From Pedobacter kyonggii (GTDB taxonomy: Bacteria; Bacteroidota; Bacteroidia; Sphingobacteriales; Sphingobacteriaceae): DNA of 64,000 nt. Positions 47,779-56,644 of this stretch are shown here, one piece after another. Position 1 is the stretch's first letter, and each line of letters starts with the position of its first letter. Below the pieces are notes generated by a model. That model was not told the origin of the DNA. It worked only from the letters and a program-made list of their open reading frames with translations, and did not search any database. The translations under genes were made by a program, and so were the position numbers. Location of the stretch: contig NZ_SIXF01000009.1 of the NCBI RefSeq assembly GCF_004310665.1, positions 62,001-126,000 of the forward strand, read 5' to 3'.

Positions 47779-48858
47779 TTACCTTCTTTTCTTTTTAAGC
47801 AGGCTTAAGGTAAGCAAGCAATTAAATGCGATGCAGAGAGCAACAATGAGCAAAATCAATACAAAATTTCCAAGATGCTGAAGGAAAATGGTAGCAGCTA
47901 TTGTAGCCAGATTAAACCCCGCAGTAGAAATTACGATCCAGCTGGCCTTAAACCCTAACTGCTCTAAGCGGTGGTGAATGTGGTTACGGTCTCCCTTAAA
48001 CGGAGAACCTCCCTTTAAAATACGGATGATAAAAACCCTTAATGAATCGAAAATGGGTACGATCAGTATTGCTACCGCTATTGCTGGCGCAGAATAAAAA
48101 GCAGGTTTATTTTCACCTGTAAACTTATTGAGCTCTATAAACTTAATGGCCAGGGCAGCAGAAATAAGCCCGATGATCAGTGCGCCTGTATCGCCCATAA
48201 ATATTTTAGCAGGAAACCAATTGTATTTTAAAAAGCCTGCGATAGCACCCGCAAGAGCAAAGGCTATAAATGCATAGGGCACTTGTCCCATCAGGGAAAA
48301 CAAAATACCGAAAGCCAGGCTCGTTAAAATGCCGATTCCACCTGCCAATCCGTCAATGCCATCTATTAAATTGAATGCATTATTCAGGAAAATAATTAAT
48401 GTAATCGAAAAAAGGCTTCCCCATAAGGGTGGCATATCTGCTATACCCAATACACCATACAAACTTGTTAAACGAAAAGCACCGAAAAAAACCAGGATAA
48501 AGGCTACTACGATCTGCAAAATAAATTTTGTACTGGTATTGGTGCCATAAACATCGTCTTTTAGGCCAAGTGCCGCAAGAATGATGCACGATGCAATTAA
48601 GAAATTAGCTTCTTTAAAATTAATAATGGCCGAAAAAAGCAAGATACATACGGTAAAACTACCTACAATGGCCAAGCCACCTAAACGTGAAATATTGCGT
48701 TTATGATTTTTACGGTACAGGTCGTTCTTATCAAAAAGGCCATATTTTAACGAAGTATAGATTATACTTGGAATGCTGATAATTACGATTGAAAAAGCCA
48801 AAATAAATATGGCTATACAGAAATAGTCAGGGCTGGTATTCAGAATATCTTTTAGCAA
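47779..48858 (-). CDS. Undecaprenyl-phosphate GlcNAc-1-phosphate transferase-like (WecA/MraY family)
   Basis: 359 residues, about ten membrane helices. Starts a glycan by moving sugar-1-phosphate to undecaprenyl phosphate. Motifs: GLKDDVYG, NNAFNLIDGIDGLAGG (metal-binding Asp pair), KIFMGDTGALIIG and NHIHHRLEQLG (the His motif). Compared with mraY in this window it lacks the peptide-specific loops, so it is the polysaccharide type. It opens the surface-polysaccharide region; the sugar cannot be read from the sequence. Confidence 0.9.
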   Translation of the reverse strand: MLKDILNTSPDYFCIAIFILAFSIVIISIPSIIYTSLKYGLFDKNDLYRKNHKRNISRLGGLAIVGSFTVCILLFSAIINFKEANFLIASCIILAALGLKDDVYGTNTSTKFILQIVVAFILVFFGAFRLTSLYGVLGIADMPPLWGSLFSITLIIFLNNAFNLIDGIDGLAGGIGILTSLAFGILFSLMGQVPYAFIAFALAGAIAGFLKYNWFPAKIFMGDTGALIIGLISAALAIKFIELNKFTGENKPAFYSAPAIAVAILIVPIFDSLRVFIIRILKGGSPFKGDRNHIHHRLEQLGFKASWIVISTAGFNLATIAATIFLQHLGNFVLILLIVALCIAFNCLLTLSLLKKKRR

Positions 48859-49035
48859 AACTTATAGGGACTTACAAGCAAATATAACTATACTAAGGTA
48901 AACAAAATTGTGATGTAAAATGTTTGACATGACATATATCAAATAATTAATTTACGTCATACTAAACAGACAACAAAAAGCTCCGAACCTTAAACCGCCA
49001 AGTAACAAATAGCGCTAAAGTGCTGTTTATTAACA
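48859..49035. other. Spacer between the initiating transferase and glycosyltransferase
   Basis: 177 bp, AT-rich, no gene or hairpin recognised. Confidence 0.4.
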
Positions 49036-49776
49036 CTAAAACTGACTGAGTTTGCTTATCTTTTTCTGTAGCAATATCCAAAAAGGCAAGGGCATCCTGT
49101 TCCTTTTTAAGGCTTTATAATCATTAACAAAAGCAGAGACCCTACTCATCACGGATTGATTACTTACCCCTCCCATACGCATATTCACCATTAAGATAGG
49201 CAGGTAAACCGCTTCTATTTTATGGGTATAAAAGTAACGTAGTATTAATTCGTAATCGGCAGCGGTACCCAGATCTAAGGCATAATCGCCGTTTTTCTCA
49301 AACAAAGATCTTTTCAAATACAGTGTTGGGTGAGCTGGCATCCAGCCTTTTTTAAGATCTGCGTATGTGTTCTGCTGTGATTTCCACGTCCTGATAATTT
49401 TATGTGTTGTAGGATGGATGTAATTGAGGTCGCCGTAAAGCCCATCTATTTTAGGCTGATCGATAAAGGTTTTGGCTACTGATGCCAATACATCAGGGTG
49501 TGCAAATAAATCATCGGCATTTAAGATTCCGATCACCTCTCCTGTTGCCCTCTGGATCCCTTTATTAATGGCATCGTATAAACCTTTATCTTTTTCTGAA
49601 ACAAAATAATCGATTTTAGTTCTGTATTTGTTTATAATTGAGCAGGTATTATCAGTTGATCCTCCATCTATTACAATGTATTCAATAGCAGCATAATCCT
49701 GCTCCAGAACAGACTGAATACAATCTTCTAAATAAGCTTCGGCATTATAAACTACAGTGATAACAGATATTTTCAT
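49036..49776 (-). CDS. Family 2 glycosyltransferase, in frame with an upstream sorting-domain remnant
   Basis: 246 residues from ATG at 49774-49776 (MKISVITVVYNAEAYLED). GT-A fold: VITVVYN, VIDGGSTDNT, NADDLFAHPD as DXD-like motif, HPTLYLKR. It adds a sugar to the surface glycan. Upstream, the same frame is open through 49777-50031 without any stop, including a C-P-I-D-N-Y motif and a hydrophobic segment; starts GTG 49929 or ATG 49899 would fuse a membrane helix to the enzyme. I take the canonical start, but the fusion is possible. Confidence 0.85.
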   Translation of the reverse strand: MKISVITVVYNAEAYLEDCIQSVLEQDYAAIEYIVIDGGSTDNTCSIINKYRTKIDYFVSEKDKGLYDAINKGIQRATGEVIGILNADDLFAHPDVLASVAKTFIDQPKIDGLYGDLNYIHPTTHKIIRTWKSQQNTYADLKKGWMPAHPTLYLKRSLFEKNGDYALDLGTAADYELILRYFYTHKIEAVYLPILMVNMRMGGVSNQSVMSRVSAFVNDYKALKRNRMPLPFWILLQKKISKLSQF

Positions 49777-50031
49777 TCGTTTTAAAAAGTAGAGTTGTTC
49801 TTTTCCGTCTAAAAAGACAATACCAATGGCAAAGATAAGTAACGCAGGAACATAATTATCAATCGGGCAATCATAAATATGCTTGTAAAAACCTGACATA
49901 TAAGTTGTTACTACATCTTCTTCATACACACTACACGATGAGCCAACATTATCGACACATCTATCAAGTGATGAAGAACTTACATAATAATTACACGTAG
50001 GAGATGGTTTTGTTATAGTTTTTGTCTTCTC
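49777..50031 (-). pseudogene. C-terminal half of a CPxD-tail secreted protein (remnant A), fused in frame to the glycosyltransferase
   Basis: The minus frame from 50031 reads KTKTITKPSPTCNYYVSSSS and then, near 49870, CPIDNYVPALLIFAIGIVFL followed by DGKEQLYFLKR and directly by the glycosyltransferase Met. The N-terminal signal peptide is missing. It shares the tripartite tail with the neighbouring small proteins. It starts inside the end of the gene at 50013-50405 in another frame, so a deletion probably joined them. There is no stop before the glycosyltransferase. Confidence 0.7.
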
Positions 50032-50405
50032 TTAATGAGTACAAAGCCAAATACACCGGCACCTAATCCTAATGCCCATGAATAATCGTCGAGATTGCAA
50101 TTGGTAATCGTGTATCCTCTCATAACTCCACTGTTTAATATTGTAAGATTTGTTAAACTTACTACTATTGAACATGCGGCTGAACCTGTAGGAGATGGTA
50201 TATAAACTTGAGTTGCAGATGTCGATCCAGCAGGGCAAGTTGTTGAATGAGAATTTGAAAGTAGTGCAACATTTAAAGTTAATATTGACACTACAGGAAA
50301 ATAAATCTTATTCTCTGATGCAACATAGCATCCTGTTTGTGATTTCCCTGCGAAAGGAATAGCAAGTAAGCTAAGTATAATGAACAGGTGCTTTAACTTT
50401 TTCAT
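50013..50405 (-). CDS. Small secreted protein with CPxD-type C-terminal sorting tail (B)
   Basis: 130 residues. Signal peptide MKKLKHLFIILSLLAIPFAG, then mature TGCYVASENKIYF, a Ser/Thr-rich body with extra Cys residues, and a C-terminal tail: CNLDDY (here CN- in place of CP-), hydrophobic ALGLGAGVFGFVLI, basic KRRQKL. The arrangement motif-helix-basic end is that of sortase-like C-terminal signals. Part of a tandem set in an exopolysaccharide locus. Nothing links it to a known enzyme. Confidence 0.75.
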   Translation of the reverse strand: MKKLKHLFIILSLLAIPFAGKSQTGCYVASENKIYFPVVSILTLNVALLSNSHSTTCPAGSTSATQVYIPSPTGSAACSIVVSLTNLTILNSGVMRGYTITNCNLDDYSWALGLGAGVFGFVLIKRRQKL

Positions 50406-50540
50406 AAACCAAGGAGTTGATTTATACGAATTTACCCTTGAAAGCCCTTAAAATTCCCGTTCCTTTTGTTCAGTATTATAGCAACACTATAGCCCTTTGT
50501 AATACAAACTTACTATTACAAGAAATAACAGAGTAATTGC

Positions 50541-50978
50541 TTATAGACTATATACGAATTGAGCTTTTTTTTTTCGGATTATGACAAAACCAAAAATACC
50601 TATTGGGAATATTAAAACGGGATTATAATCATCTAACGGCAATTCACATGTATTTGGGCTGATGCGCCGAGCCATCCCACCGTAACCCACTCCAGCAACC
50701 TTGCACCCACCCTCAAAGGGATATGTATAATCTACCAAAACCCCGCAATTAGGATCCCCAGGACCATACCGCACATAGTAGGTTTGTGAGGGCGTATTTC
50801 GATAATGCCTCGTGAAATTACCATCCGTGTTGTTATAATCTGTAAATAATCGATTTGCACCGTTGGAGTAAACCATACAGCCGTATGGATCTTGAGCAGA
50901 TGCTGGATAATGAATAATTACTATTGATAATAGCAAAAAAAACTTATAGAAATTCATAAAAATATTAAACAAATTCAA
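50541..50978 (-). CDS. Small secreted protein with CPxD-type C-terminal sorting tail (C)
   Basis: 145 residues (138 if MNFYKFF at 50957 is the start). Signal peptide ending PASAQ, mature DPYGCMVYSNG, a Tyr-rich body, and the tail CELPLDDYNPVLIFPIGIFG followed by FVIIRKKKAQ. The motif is PLDDY with the Cys three residues upstream. Upstream 135 bp hold no gene. Member of the seven-locus set. Confidence 0.75.
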   Translation of the reverse strand: MNLFNIFMNFYKFFLLLSIVIIHYPASAQDPYGCMVYSNGANRLFTDYNNTDGNFTRHYRNTPSQTYYVRYGPGDPNCGVLVDYTYPFEGGCKVAGVGYGGMARRISPNTCELPLDDYNPVLIFPIGIFGFVIIRKKKAQFVYSL

Positions 50979-51264
50979 TTCTTATATGTATAATATATAA
51001 TACATTTTATACAAATATTGAGTTTTTAATACAATCATTTATGACTTCTAAAATATTCTGTTTTTTCTATGACGATGATTTTATAGGCCCTAGAGAATGC
51101 GCCAGAGCCTTTTTTGTTGACAAAAATCAACATCTAAAAAATAAAACGGCCTTAAAATGACTTAGAGGGAGAAGGGGTAAAATTGCATTAATATTTATAG
51201 ACGATTTTTTTATAAAAACAGCGCATATAAATATTGACAAATATCATGAACAAACTGAACAGTT

Positions 51265-51657
51265 TTAGACTGCGGCTTTTGAATTGAAGGGCGATTTTGT
51301 TTTCAAAACAAAATATCCAAGGCAACCCGAAATAAAAATCAGCAACCAAACTTCAGTATCTAAAGGGCAAAGATAGGTGGCAGGGTATGAGACTTTTCGC
51401 CCTAGGGTAAAGTTAGCGGTACAAGAACCCAGGAAACCATTATAAGTAATCTCAGACCTTCTTACATATGTAGAGGTACGATATGCACTTAAAGCACAAT
51501 CGGATGGATTTAAAACGATAAAATTTGAGAATCCCGGAACAGGAACATCTGGAAAAATGCGATATACAATGCCATCAGACACATAACATCCTGTGAAGGC
51601 TTTAGACGAAAAGGACGAGAGGGCGATAATTATCAATAAGGTAAATACTTTATTCAT
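51265..51657 (-). CDS. Small secreted protein with CPxD-type C-terminal sorting tail (D)
   Basis: 130 residues from MNKVFTLLIIIALSSFSSKA; the longer frame (51690) adds 11 residues ahead of the signal peptide and is less likely. Mature TGCYVSDGIVYRIFPDVPVP, then Ser/Thr-rich body with CALSAY and GSCTANF. Tail: CPLDTEVWLLIFISGCLGYF followed by VLKTKSPFNSKAAV. The acidic position after CPLD is TE instead of DY/NY. Clearly a paralogue of B by GCYV start and IVY/IYF stretch. Confidence 0.75.
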   Translation of the reverse strand: MNKVFTLLIIIALSSFSSKAFTGCYVSDGIVYRIFPDVPVPGFSNFIVLNPSDCALSAYRTSTYVRRSEITYNGFLGSCTANFTLGRKVSYPATYLCPLDTEVWLLIFISGCLGYFVLKTKSPFNSKAAV

Positions 51658-51792
51658 AATAATGGTGGCGGGACAACTTCCGCAAAGCAAAACTACAAAA
51701 TCACGACTTTAATCTACTTAACAAGCTACATAATCATACAGAAAAAGAGCTTTATCTACTTAATTATGAGTACATACATATAGTCACACACA

Positions 51793-52162
51793 TCAATAAT
51801 TAGAAAGTATCAAGTATACCGATTGGCTATTTTTTAAGGTAATAAACCCTAAACTGGCCAGTAGTAACATCAAAAATGAAACAAAATCATCAATAGGGCA
51901 ATTTGCCATATCATAGTAGACTAATATTCCGTTCTCTCCTCCTTGCCGTCTACATGTTCCTCCAGAGGTTACTGGAGTTGTTGAAATATTTGCATATGAA
52001 GCTGTGCCAGCGGAGCAGGCTAATGTTTAAATCAAATTTCCAATTCTGCCCTCCCCCTATCTGATCTCTCAAGATTGCGCCCGGGACGCTACAACCTACA
52101 ACGGAACAAAAGCCACTAAAGCTTAAGAAAAAGGCAATGATACTCAATAGTATACTCTTCAT
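51793..52162 (-). pseudogene. CPxD-tail secreted protein (E), broken by one frameshift
   Basis: First frame: MKSILLSIIAFFLSFSGFCS, then VVGCSVPGAILRDQIGGGQN and WKFDLNI. After FDLNI the frame must change by one base near 52020, giving ACSAGTASYANISTTPVTSG, GTCRRQGGENGILVYY and the tail CPIDDFVSFLMLLLASLGFI then TLKNSQSVYLILSNY, stop at 51793-51795. Combined length about 122 residues, like the other members. The frameshift is probably one extra A in ACATTAGCC. Confidence 0.75.
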
Positions 52163-52359
52163 TTGTTTTCAAGAACAATTTTTCAACTATAATGTGAAAA
52201 AATAATCTAATAAATATTACAAAAACTAATATAATTAATAATTATCAACATCTATATTTTAAAGACTTAAGCATCACAAAAATATGATTATCAACAAGTT
52301 ACAAGCAACAATACTTAATCTTTCTCTATTATAGACCCAGGATATCTGCATTTTGACTG

Positions 52360-52530
52360 TCAGACACAGAAACTAAATGGAAGTGGAGTGGAGGATACAT
52401 TTCTATATGATGCTAGGGTGCCATAAGGGAAAATGATGGTACAACCAGAAGGGTTAGTACTTTGTACAACATAATACGCGCTGCTAGAAATAATGAAAAT
52501 GTTTAATGGTGAGTTGTCTATATAAATGTT
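52360..52530 (-). pseudogene. Remnant of a CPxD-tail family member (F)
   Basis: The minus frame gives ISSSAYYVVQSTNPSGCTII then FPYGTLASYRNVSSTPLPFSFCV and a stop at 52360-52362. The wording resembles the middle of member D (IVLNPSDCALSAYRTSTYV). No signal peptide or C-terminal tail is left. The boundary to the right is uncertain. Confidence 0.5.
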
Positions 52531-52609
52531 TAACTATGAAAATCGATTTCATATTAAACCAATTTTGAAAACAAGTTGTTTGGTATGCCATTAAGCACTA
52601 TGATTGCAA

Positions 52610-52990
52610 CTACAAAGCCAAACTAAGTTGCTCTCTACGTAGAAAAAATGTACCTAAAAGGCCAAGTGGAAAAATAAGAAGTAAAATATAATTGTCTAAG
52701 GGGCATTCAGTTCTATATTGAGTTTCTGTATAGGTCTCATTATGTCCATATATGCATGCACCGCCAAGCCACCACGGCCAGTAGGCATCACATACAAAAA
52801 ATGTTCCTGTTCTGGTTATTCCAGTGGAAACAAACTTGCACTGTGATGTCGATTGACAACTGATTACGTTACCGTTTCGATTATAAATACAATCACCGGT
52901 TGAAGATACGCTAGAAGCCCACTGCTGAGCTTTAGATACAATGACAGAAACCATCAGAAACACGGAAACTGCAAGAATTTTTTTAAACAT
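52610..52990 (-). CDS. Small secreted protein with CPxD-type C-terminal sorting tail (G)
   Basis: 126 residues. Signal peptide MFKKILAVSVFLMVSVIVSK, mature AQQWASSVSSTGDCIYNRNG, Cys-rich body (SCQSTSQCKF, CDAYWPWWLGGACIYG) and tail TECPLDNYILLLIFPLGLLG followed by TFFLRREQLSLAL. The most complete example of the motif CPLDNY-hydrophobic-RR. Nearest to the export operon that starts on the other strand. Confidence 0.78.
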   Translation of the reverse strand: MFKKILAVSVFLMVSVIVSKAQQWASSVSSTGDCIYNRNGNVISCQSTSQCKFVSTGITRTGTFFVCDAYWPWWLGGACIYGHNETYTETQYRTECPLDNYILLLIFPLGLLGTFFLRREQLSLAL

Positions 52991-53248
52991 AAATGCGAAT
53001 GATAGACTTCTATTTTTTTTTACAAAACTACCCTAATTATTGTAGATTTAATATTACATTTTACTTTATAATTGACATTTATCATAAACAAAATAGCTCA
53101 TTCAATGATAGTTATCTAAAGTTTTGAGAGATGATTGAATGCTGCCCCAGGTAATAAGACTGCAGCCGGCTAATGAAAACGCATTTTTATACTAATTATA
53201 AAACACTTTACAACCGCATATTAAAAACTTTCTTTAATTATGATAAAA

Positions 53249-53280
53249 TCAAGCAAAACCTTTGCTTGAGTGATTTTTCT
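53249..53280 (+). promoter_or_regulatory. Possible attenuator hairpin in the exopolysaccharide operon leader
   Basis: Perfect 9-bp stem TCAAGCAAA / TTTGCTTGA (53249-53257 and 53261-53269) with loop ACC, followed by a T-rich run. It lies 65 bp before the export-protein ATG. Bacteroides UpxY-type NusG paralogues act on such 5' leaders, and one is encoded downstream at 56645. Confidence 0.45.
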
Positions 53281-53344
53281 TCTTTTAATGATTTTAAAAG
53301 TATTTTTGTTATTGAAAATTATTCTAAGTATGTCCCCTATGCTA

Positions 53345-54166
53345 ATGAACCTCAGCCGAAAATATATTTATTTGCTAGTCACTTTATTTTCTATTTTCTT
53401 TTTAAGTGCCTGCTCGGTTCGAAAAGAACGTACTTTATTTTATGCACCTTCCGACATTGTTACAGATACAATCAAACACGTTTATGTTGTTAATGACCAG
53501 GGAATCAGCGATGCCTATTATAAAATTAAAATTAGCGATCAGTTGGCTGTTAGGAATGTTCAAAACCCTGAGTTTGGGGCGACATTGAGTACAGGTGTTT
53601 CAGGTGCTTCAGCGAATAATGTTGCAGCAGCAGGAACTTCGCAAAATATTCTTTCTTTTCCGGTAGAACCTGATGGCATGGTTAATCTACCTGCTATTGG
53701 AAAAGTAGGAGTTGTGGGTTTAACCAGGCGGGAGGCCACAATCAAAATTCAAGATCTTTACAAGCAAAAATTACTAAAAGATCCGATTATTGAGTTAACC
53801 GTTGTTAACTTAAAGGTTACTTTATTGGGCGAATTTGGCAAACAGGGTAATTTTTTATTGGAAAAAGACAACACCAGCCTAATCGAAATCATTGGCGAGG
53901 CTGGTGGCATTACGAAAACTGCAGATCCTAAAACTTTAAAAATTATTAGAGGCGACCGCAGCCATCCTGAAATTATCTATGTAAACTTAACCGATATTAA
54001 TAGTCTGGCGAGTAAAAAACTGATTCTGCAGAATAACGATATTATTGTATTGCAACCCACTAAAGGCTCTGCACTAAGTGAAAAACTTCAGAGCTTTAAT
54101 AACATTGTACAACCTTTACTTGTTGTTGTTAATCTTGCCGTATTAATTTTTACCGTAACACGCTAA
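53345..54166 (+). CDS. Polysaccharide export lipoprotein (Wza-like, SLBB)
   Basis: 273 residues from MNLSRKYIYLLVTLFSIFFLSACS (lipobox LSAC); longer frames start earlier without a signal. N-terminal polysaccharide-export domain (YKIKISDQLAVRNV..., VEPDGMVNLPAIGKVGVVGLTRREA) and SLBB-like repeat (VTLLGEFGKQGNFLLEKDNTSLIEIIGEAGG), then a C-terminal helix (VQPLLVVVNLAVLIFTV). It secretes the polymer through the outer membrane. First gene of the plus-strand operon; one-base overlap with the kinase gene. Confidence 0.92.
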   Translation: MNLSRKYIYLLVTLFSIFFLSACSVRKERTLFYAPSDIVTDTIKHVYVVNDQGISDAYYKIKISDQLAVRNVQNPEFGATLSTGVSGASANNVAAAGTSQNILSFPVEPDGMVNLPAIGKVGVVGLTRREATIKIQDLYKQKLLKDPIIELTVVNLKVTLLGEFGKQGNFLLEKDNTSLIEIIGEAGGITKTADPKTLKIIRGDRSHPEIIYVNLTDINSLASKKLILQNNDIIVLQPTKGSALSEKLQSFNNIVQPLLVVVNLAVLIFTVTR

Positions 54167-56565
54167 TGGAAAGAGCAGAAAATTTAGAAGTTAAGGCTGT
54201 TAGTCAACAAATTGATTTTTACAAAATATTCAGGGTATTTTGGAGCAGATGGTATTGGATAGCTGGCTGCATTGCCATTGCATTGGTTGTTGCCAAGGTA
54301 AAAGTGCTTTATACTCAACCTATCTATCAAACCGGAGCTTCCCTTAAACTTCAGGATAGTAACCCAAGTGTGAGCACAAACAACCAGATGCCCACACAGG
54401 TTTATAACTATACTGATAAAATTCAGGCAGAAAGTTTTGTGATCCGCAGTAATGATGTTGTACTCAATGCCATCGCTAATCTCGATTACAAAATTTCTTA
54501 CTATTTAAAAGGCAGAATCAGGACAACAGAACTGTACCCAAATATTCCTTTTCAGATCGAAATTATCCAACAGGATTCAGTTAATTTTAGCCGGGGTTTA
54601 TATAATATCGAAGCCATTGATAATAAAACCTTTAGTATTGGCGATCCCAATAACGAAAAAGCCAAACAGACCGTTCACCATTATGGTGAGGTACTCCATA
54701 TGGGTAATATGCAATTCCGTATTAAATCCACAGTACCCAAAGGGGATTACAGTTTTAAATTTAATACCAAAGAAGATTTTATCGGACGGGCCATGGGCCT
54801 AAATGTGGCAGAAGCTGCCAGATTTACCAATGTAATGAGTTTAAGCTTAACCGATGGCAATCCTGTTTTTGCTGCAGATATGCTCAACGCCATTATGAAG
54901 GAGTATGTCCGTTATGACCTGATCCAAAGGCAACGTTCGGCTAAACAGACCGTACAGTTTATTGATACACAGTTGGGCTTTATCAATACTGAGGCTGGCA
55001 AATCTGGCAACATCTTAGCCAATTATAAAACTAAAAACAAGATGGTTGATCTCGGGTCTGCCACCACTACAACGATTGGTAAATTATCAGATTTTGAGAA
55101 ACAGAAAACAGAGCTTAATATTAAACAGCTTGCAATTAAGCAACTGGAAGATCAGGTAAACAACAACCGCTCGAAGGTAGAAATTGGCCTAGACATAGAA
55201 GGCGATTTAAATAGCGGACTAGGGGCCTTGGTCACTCAACTCAATACCCTATTGGCCAATAGAATAGTTAAACTAAATCAGTTTAATACAGATTCGCAAC
55301 CTGTAAAACAGATAGACCAACAGATTGCCAATGTAAAAGCGAGCATAAGAAGCAATGTACAGGCGATGCGCAAGAATAACGAACAGACCATTCGTTACAT
55401 CGACAGTCAAATTTCCGGTGTAAACCAGAACATCAGTACCATTCCTGCCAAAGAACAAAACTTTGTAAAACTCAGTACCAACTTTGAGGTGAACAATAAG
55501 GTACGTTCTTATTTATCTGAGAAAAAATTAGAAGCCGAAATGAATGCTGCGGCCACGGTGTCTGGCGCTGCTATTGTAAATTTGGCTTACCCGTCTTATT
55601 ATTCTATTTCCGCAGATTCAAACAAGATTTATACTTTTGCCATTCTATTTGGCTTAGGTGCTGGTATGGGATTGATCCTATTGGTCAGGTTTTTAAATCC
55701 TTACATCTACGATAAAGAGACAGTTGAGGGTTTAACCAATACCCCAATTATTGGCGTGATCCGCAAGTTCCCGGATTATATTGATCAGGATAACCGTCAG
55801 GCTTTATCCATTGCGAAACCTAAGTCAGTTTTCGCCGAGTCGGTAAGATCTGTGCGCACGAACCTAAGCTTTTTGGCCAGCCATAAAAAAAGCAAGGTAA
55901 TCTGCATTACGTCCGAGATATCCGGTGAGGGCAAATCATTTGTTACCGTAAATCTAGCCGGTACACTAGCGCTAATTGAGAAAAAAGTAATCTTAATTGC
56001 TGCCGACCTACGCAAATCGAGGTTACACAAAGTTTTTGGAAGCGATAACCGTAAAGGCCTGAGTTCCATTTTATCCGGACAGCATAGCTTGGAAGATGTA
56101 CTGATACACGATGAGGTACACCATATCGACTTTATTCCATCTGGCCCTGTACCACCCAATCCTTCGGAGCTTTTACACACTGCTGCCATGCGTGATCTAT
56201 TGAAAACCTTAGAAAAAGAATATGATTATGTGTTGGTCGATACCGCCCCAGTAGGTTTGGTTTCTGACGCGATTCCCTTGATCCGGAATTCGGATATTAA
56301 CCTATTTGTGATCCGCTCCGGTATATCGCAAACACGGGCGGCGGCTATACCGGAAAGGCTATCACGGGAATATGGACTGAGTAATATGGCCATTGTGTTG
56401 AATGCATTTGGCGATGATGCCCTTTATTCTAATTATTATACCACCGATTATAGCCGAGGCGGAGGCAACAGCACCTATTATTATTCTGATTACTCGGGTT
56501 ATTCGGGATCTGGGTATTATGATGATGAAAACAGAAAGTGGTGGATGTTTTGGAAGAAGAAGTAG
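54166..56565 (+). CDS. Polysaccharide co-polymerase/tyrosine autokinase (Wzc-like)
   Basis: 799 residues. N-terminal Wzz domain with membrane helices near 33-50 and 497-520 and coiled coils between, fused to a BY-kinase (about 560-780). Walker A at about 584-591 (ISGEGKSF, Ser586-Lys590), Walker A' LIAADLRKSRLH, Walker B DYVLVDTAPVG. The C-terminal tail is Tyr-rich (YYTTDYSRGGGNSTYYYSDY), the usual autophosphorylation cluster. It controls length and secretion with Wza. ATG overlaps the previous stop by one base. Confidence 0.95.
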   Translation: MERAENLEVKAVSQQIDFYKIFRVFWSRWYWIAGCIAIALVVAKVKVLYTQPIYQTGASLKLQDSNPSVSTNNQMPTQVYNYTDKIQAESFVIRSNDVVLNAIANLDYKISYYLKGRIRTTELYPNIPFQIEIIQQDSVNFSRGLYNIEAIDNKTFSIGDPNNEKAKQTVHHYGEVLHMGNMQFRIKSTVPKGDYSFKFNTKEDFIGRAMGLNVAEAARFTNVMSLSLTDGNPVFAADMLNAIMKEYVRYDLIQRQRSAKQTVQFIDTQLGFINTEAGKSGNILANYKTKNKMVDLGSATTTTIGKLSDFEKQKTELNIKQLAIKQLEDQVNNNRSKVEIGLDIEGDLNSGLGALVTQLNTLLANRIVKLNQFNTDSQPVKQIDQQIANVKASIRSNVQAMRKNNEQTIRYIDSQISGVNQNISTIPAKEQNFVKLSTNFEVNNKVRSYLSEKKLEAEMNAAATVSGAAIVNLAYPSYYSISADSNKIYTFAILFGLGAGMGLILLVRFLNPYIYDKETVEGLTNTPIIGVIRKFPDYIDQDNRQALSIAKPKSVFAESVRSVRTNLSFLASHKKSKVICITSEISGEGKSFVTVNLAGTLALIEKKVILIAADLRKSRLHKVFGSDNRKGLSSILSGQHSLEDVLIHDEVHHIDFIPSGPVPPNPSELLHTAAMRDLLKTLEKEYDYVLVDTAPVGLVSDAIPLIRNSDINLFVIRSGISQTRAAAIPERLSREYGLSNMAIVLNAFGDDALYSNYYTTDYSRGGGNSTYYYSDYSGYSGSGYYDDENRKWWMFWKKK

Positions 56566-56644
56566 GTTCATTTGTCAATAGTTCATGGCTAATTGCTTAG
56601 GATGGTTAATGGAGATGGATAGAATTGTTGAAATAGATTAGCTA

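Noticed and set aside
51041-51160. 39-codon plus-strand frame (MTSKIFCFFYDDD...)
   Set aside because: No signal peptide, no known motif, no clear promoter; too short to support.
53173-53493. 106-codon plus frame across the exopolysaccharide leader
   Set aside because: It overlaps the true start of the export lipoprotein in another frame; no conservation evidence.
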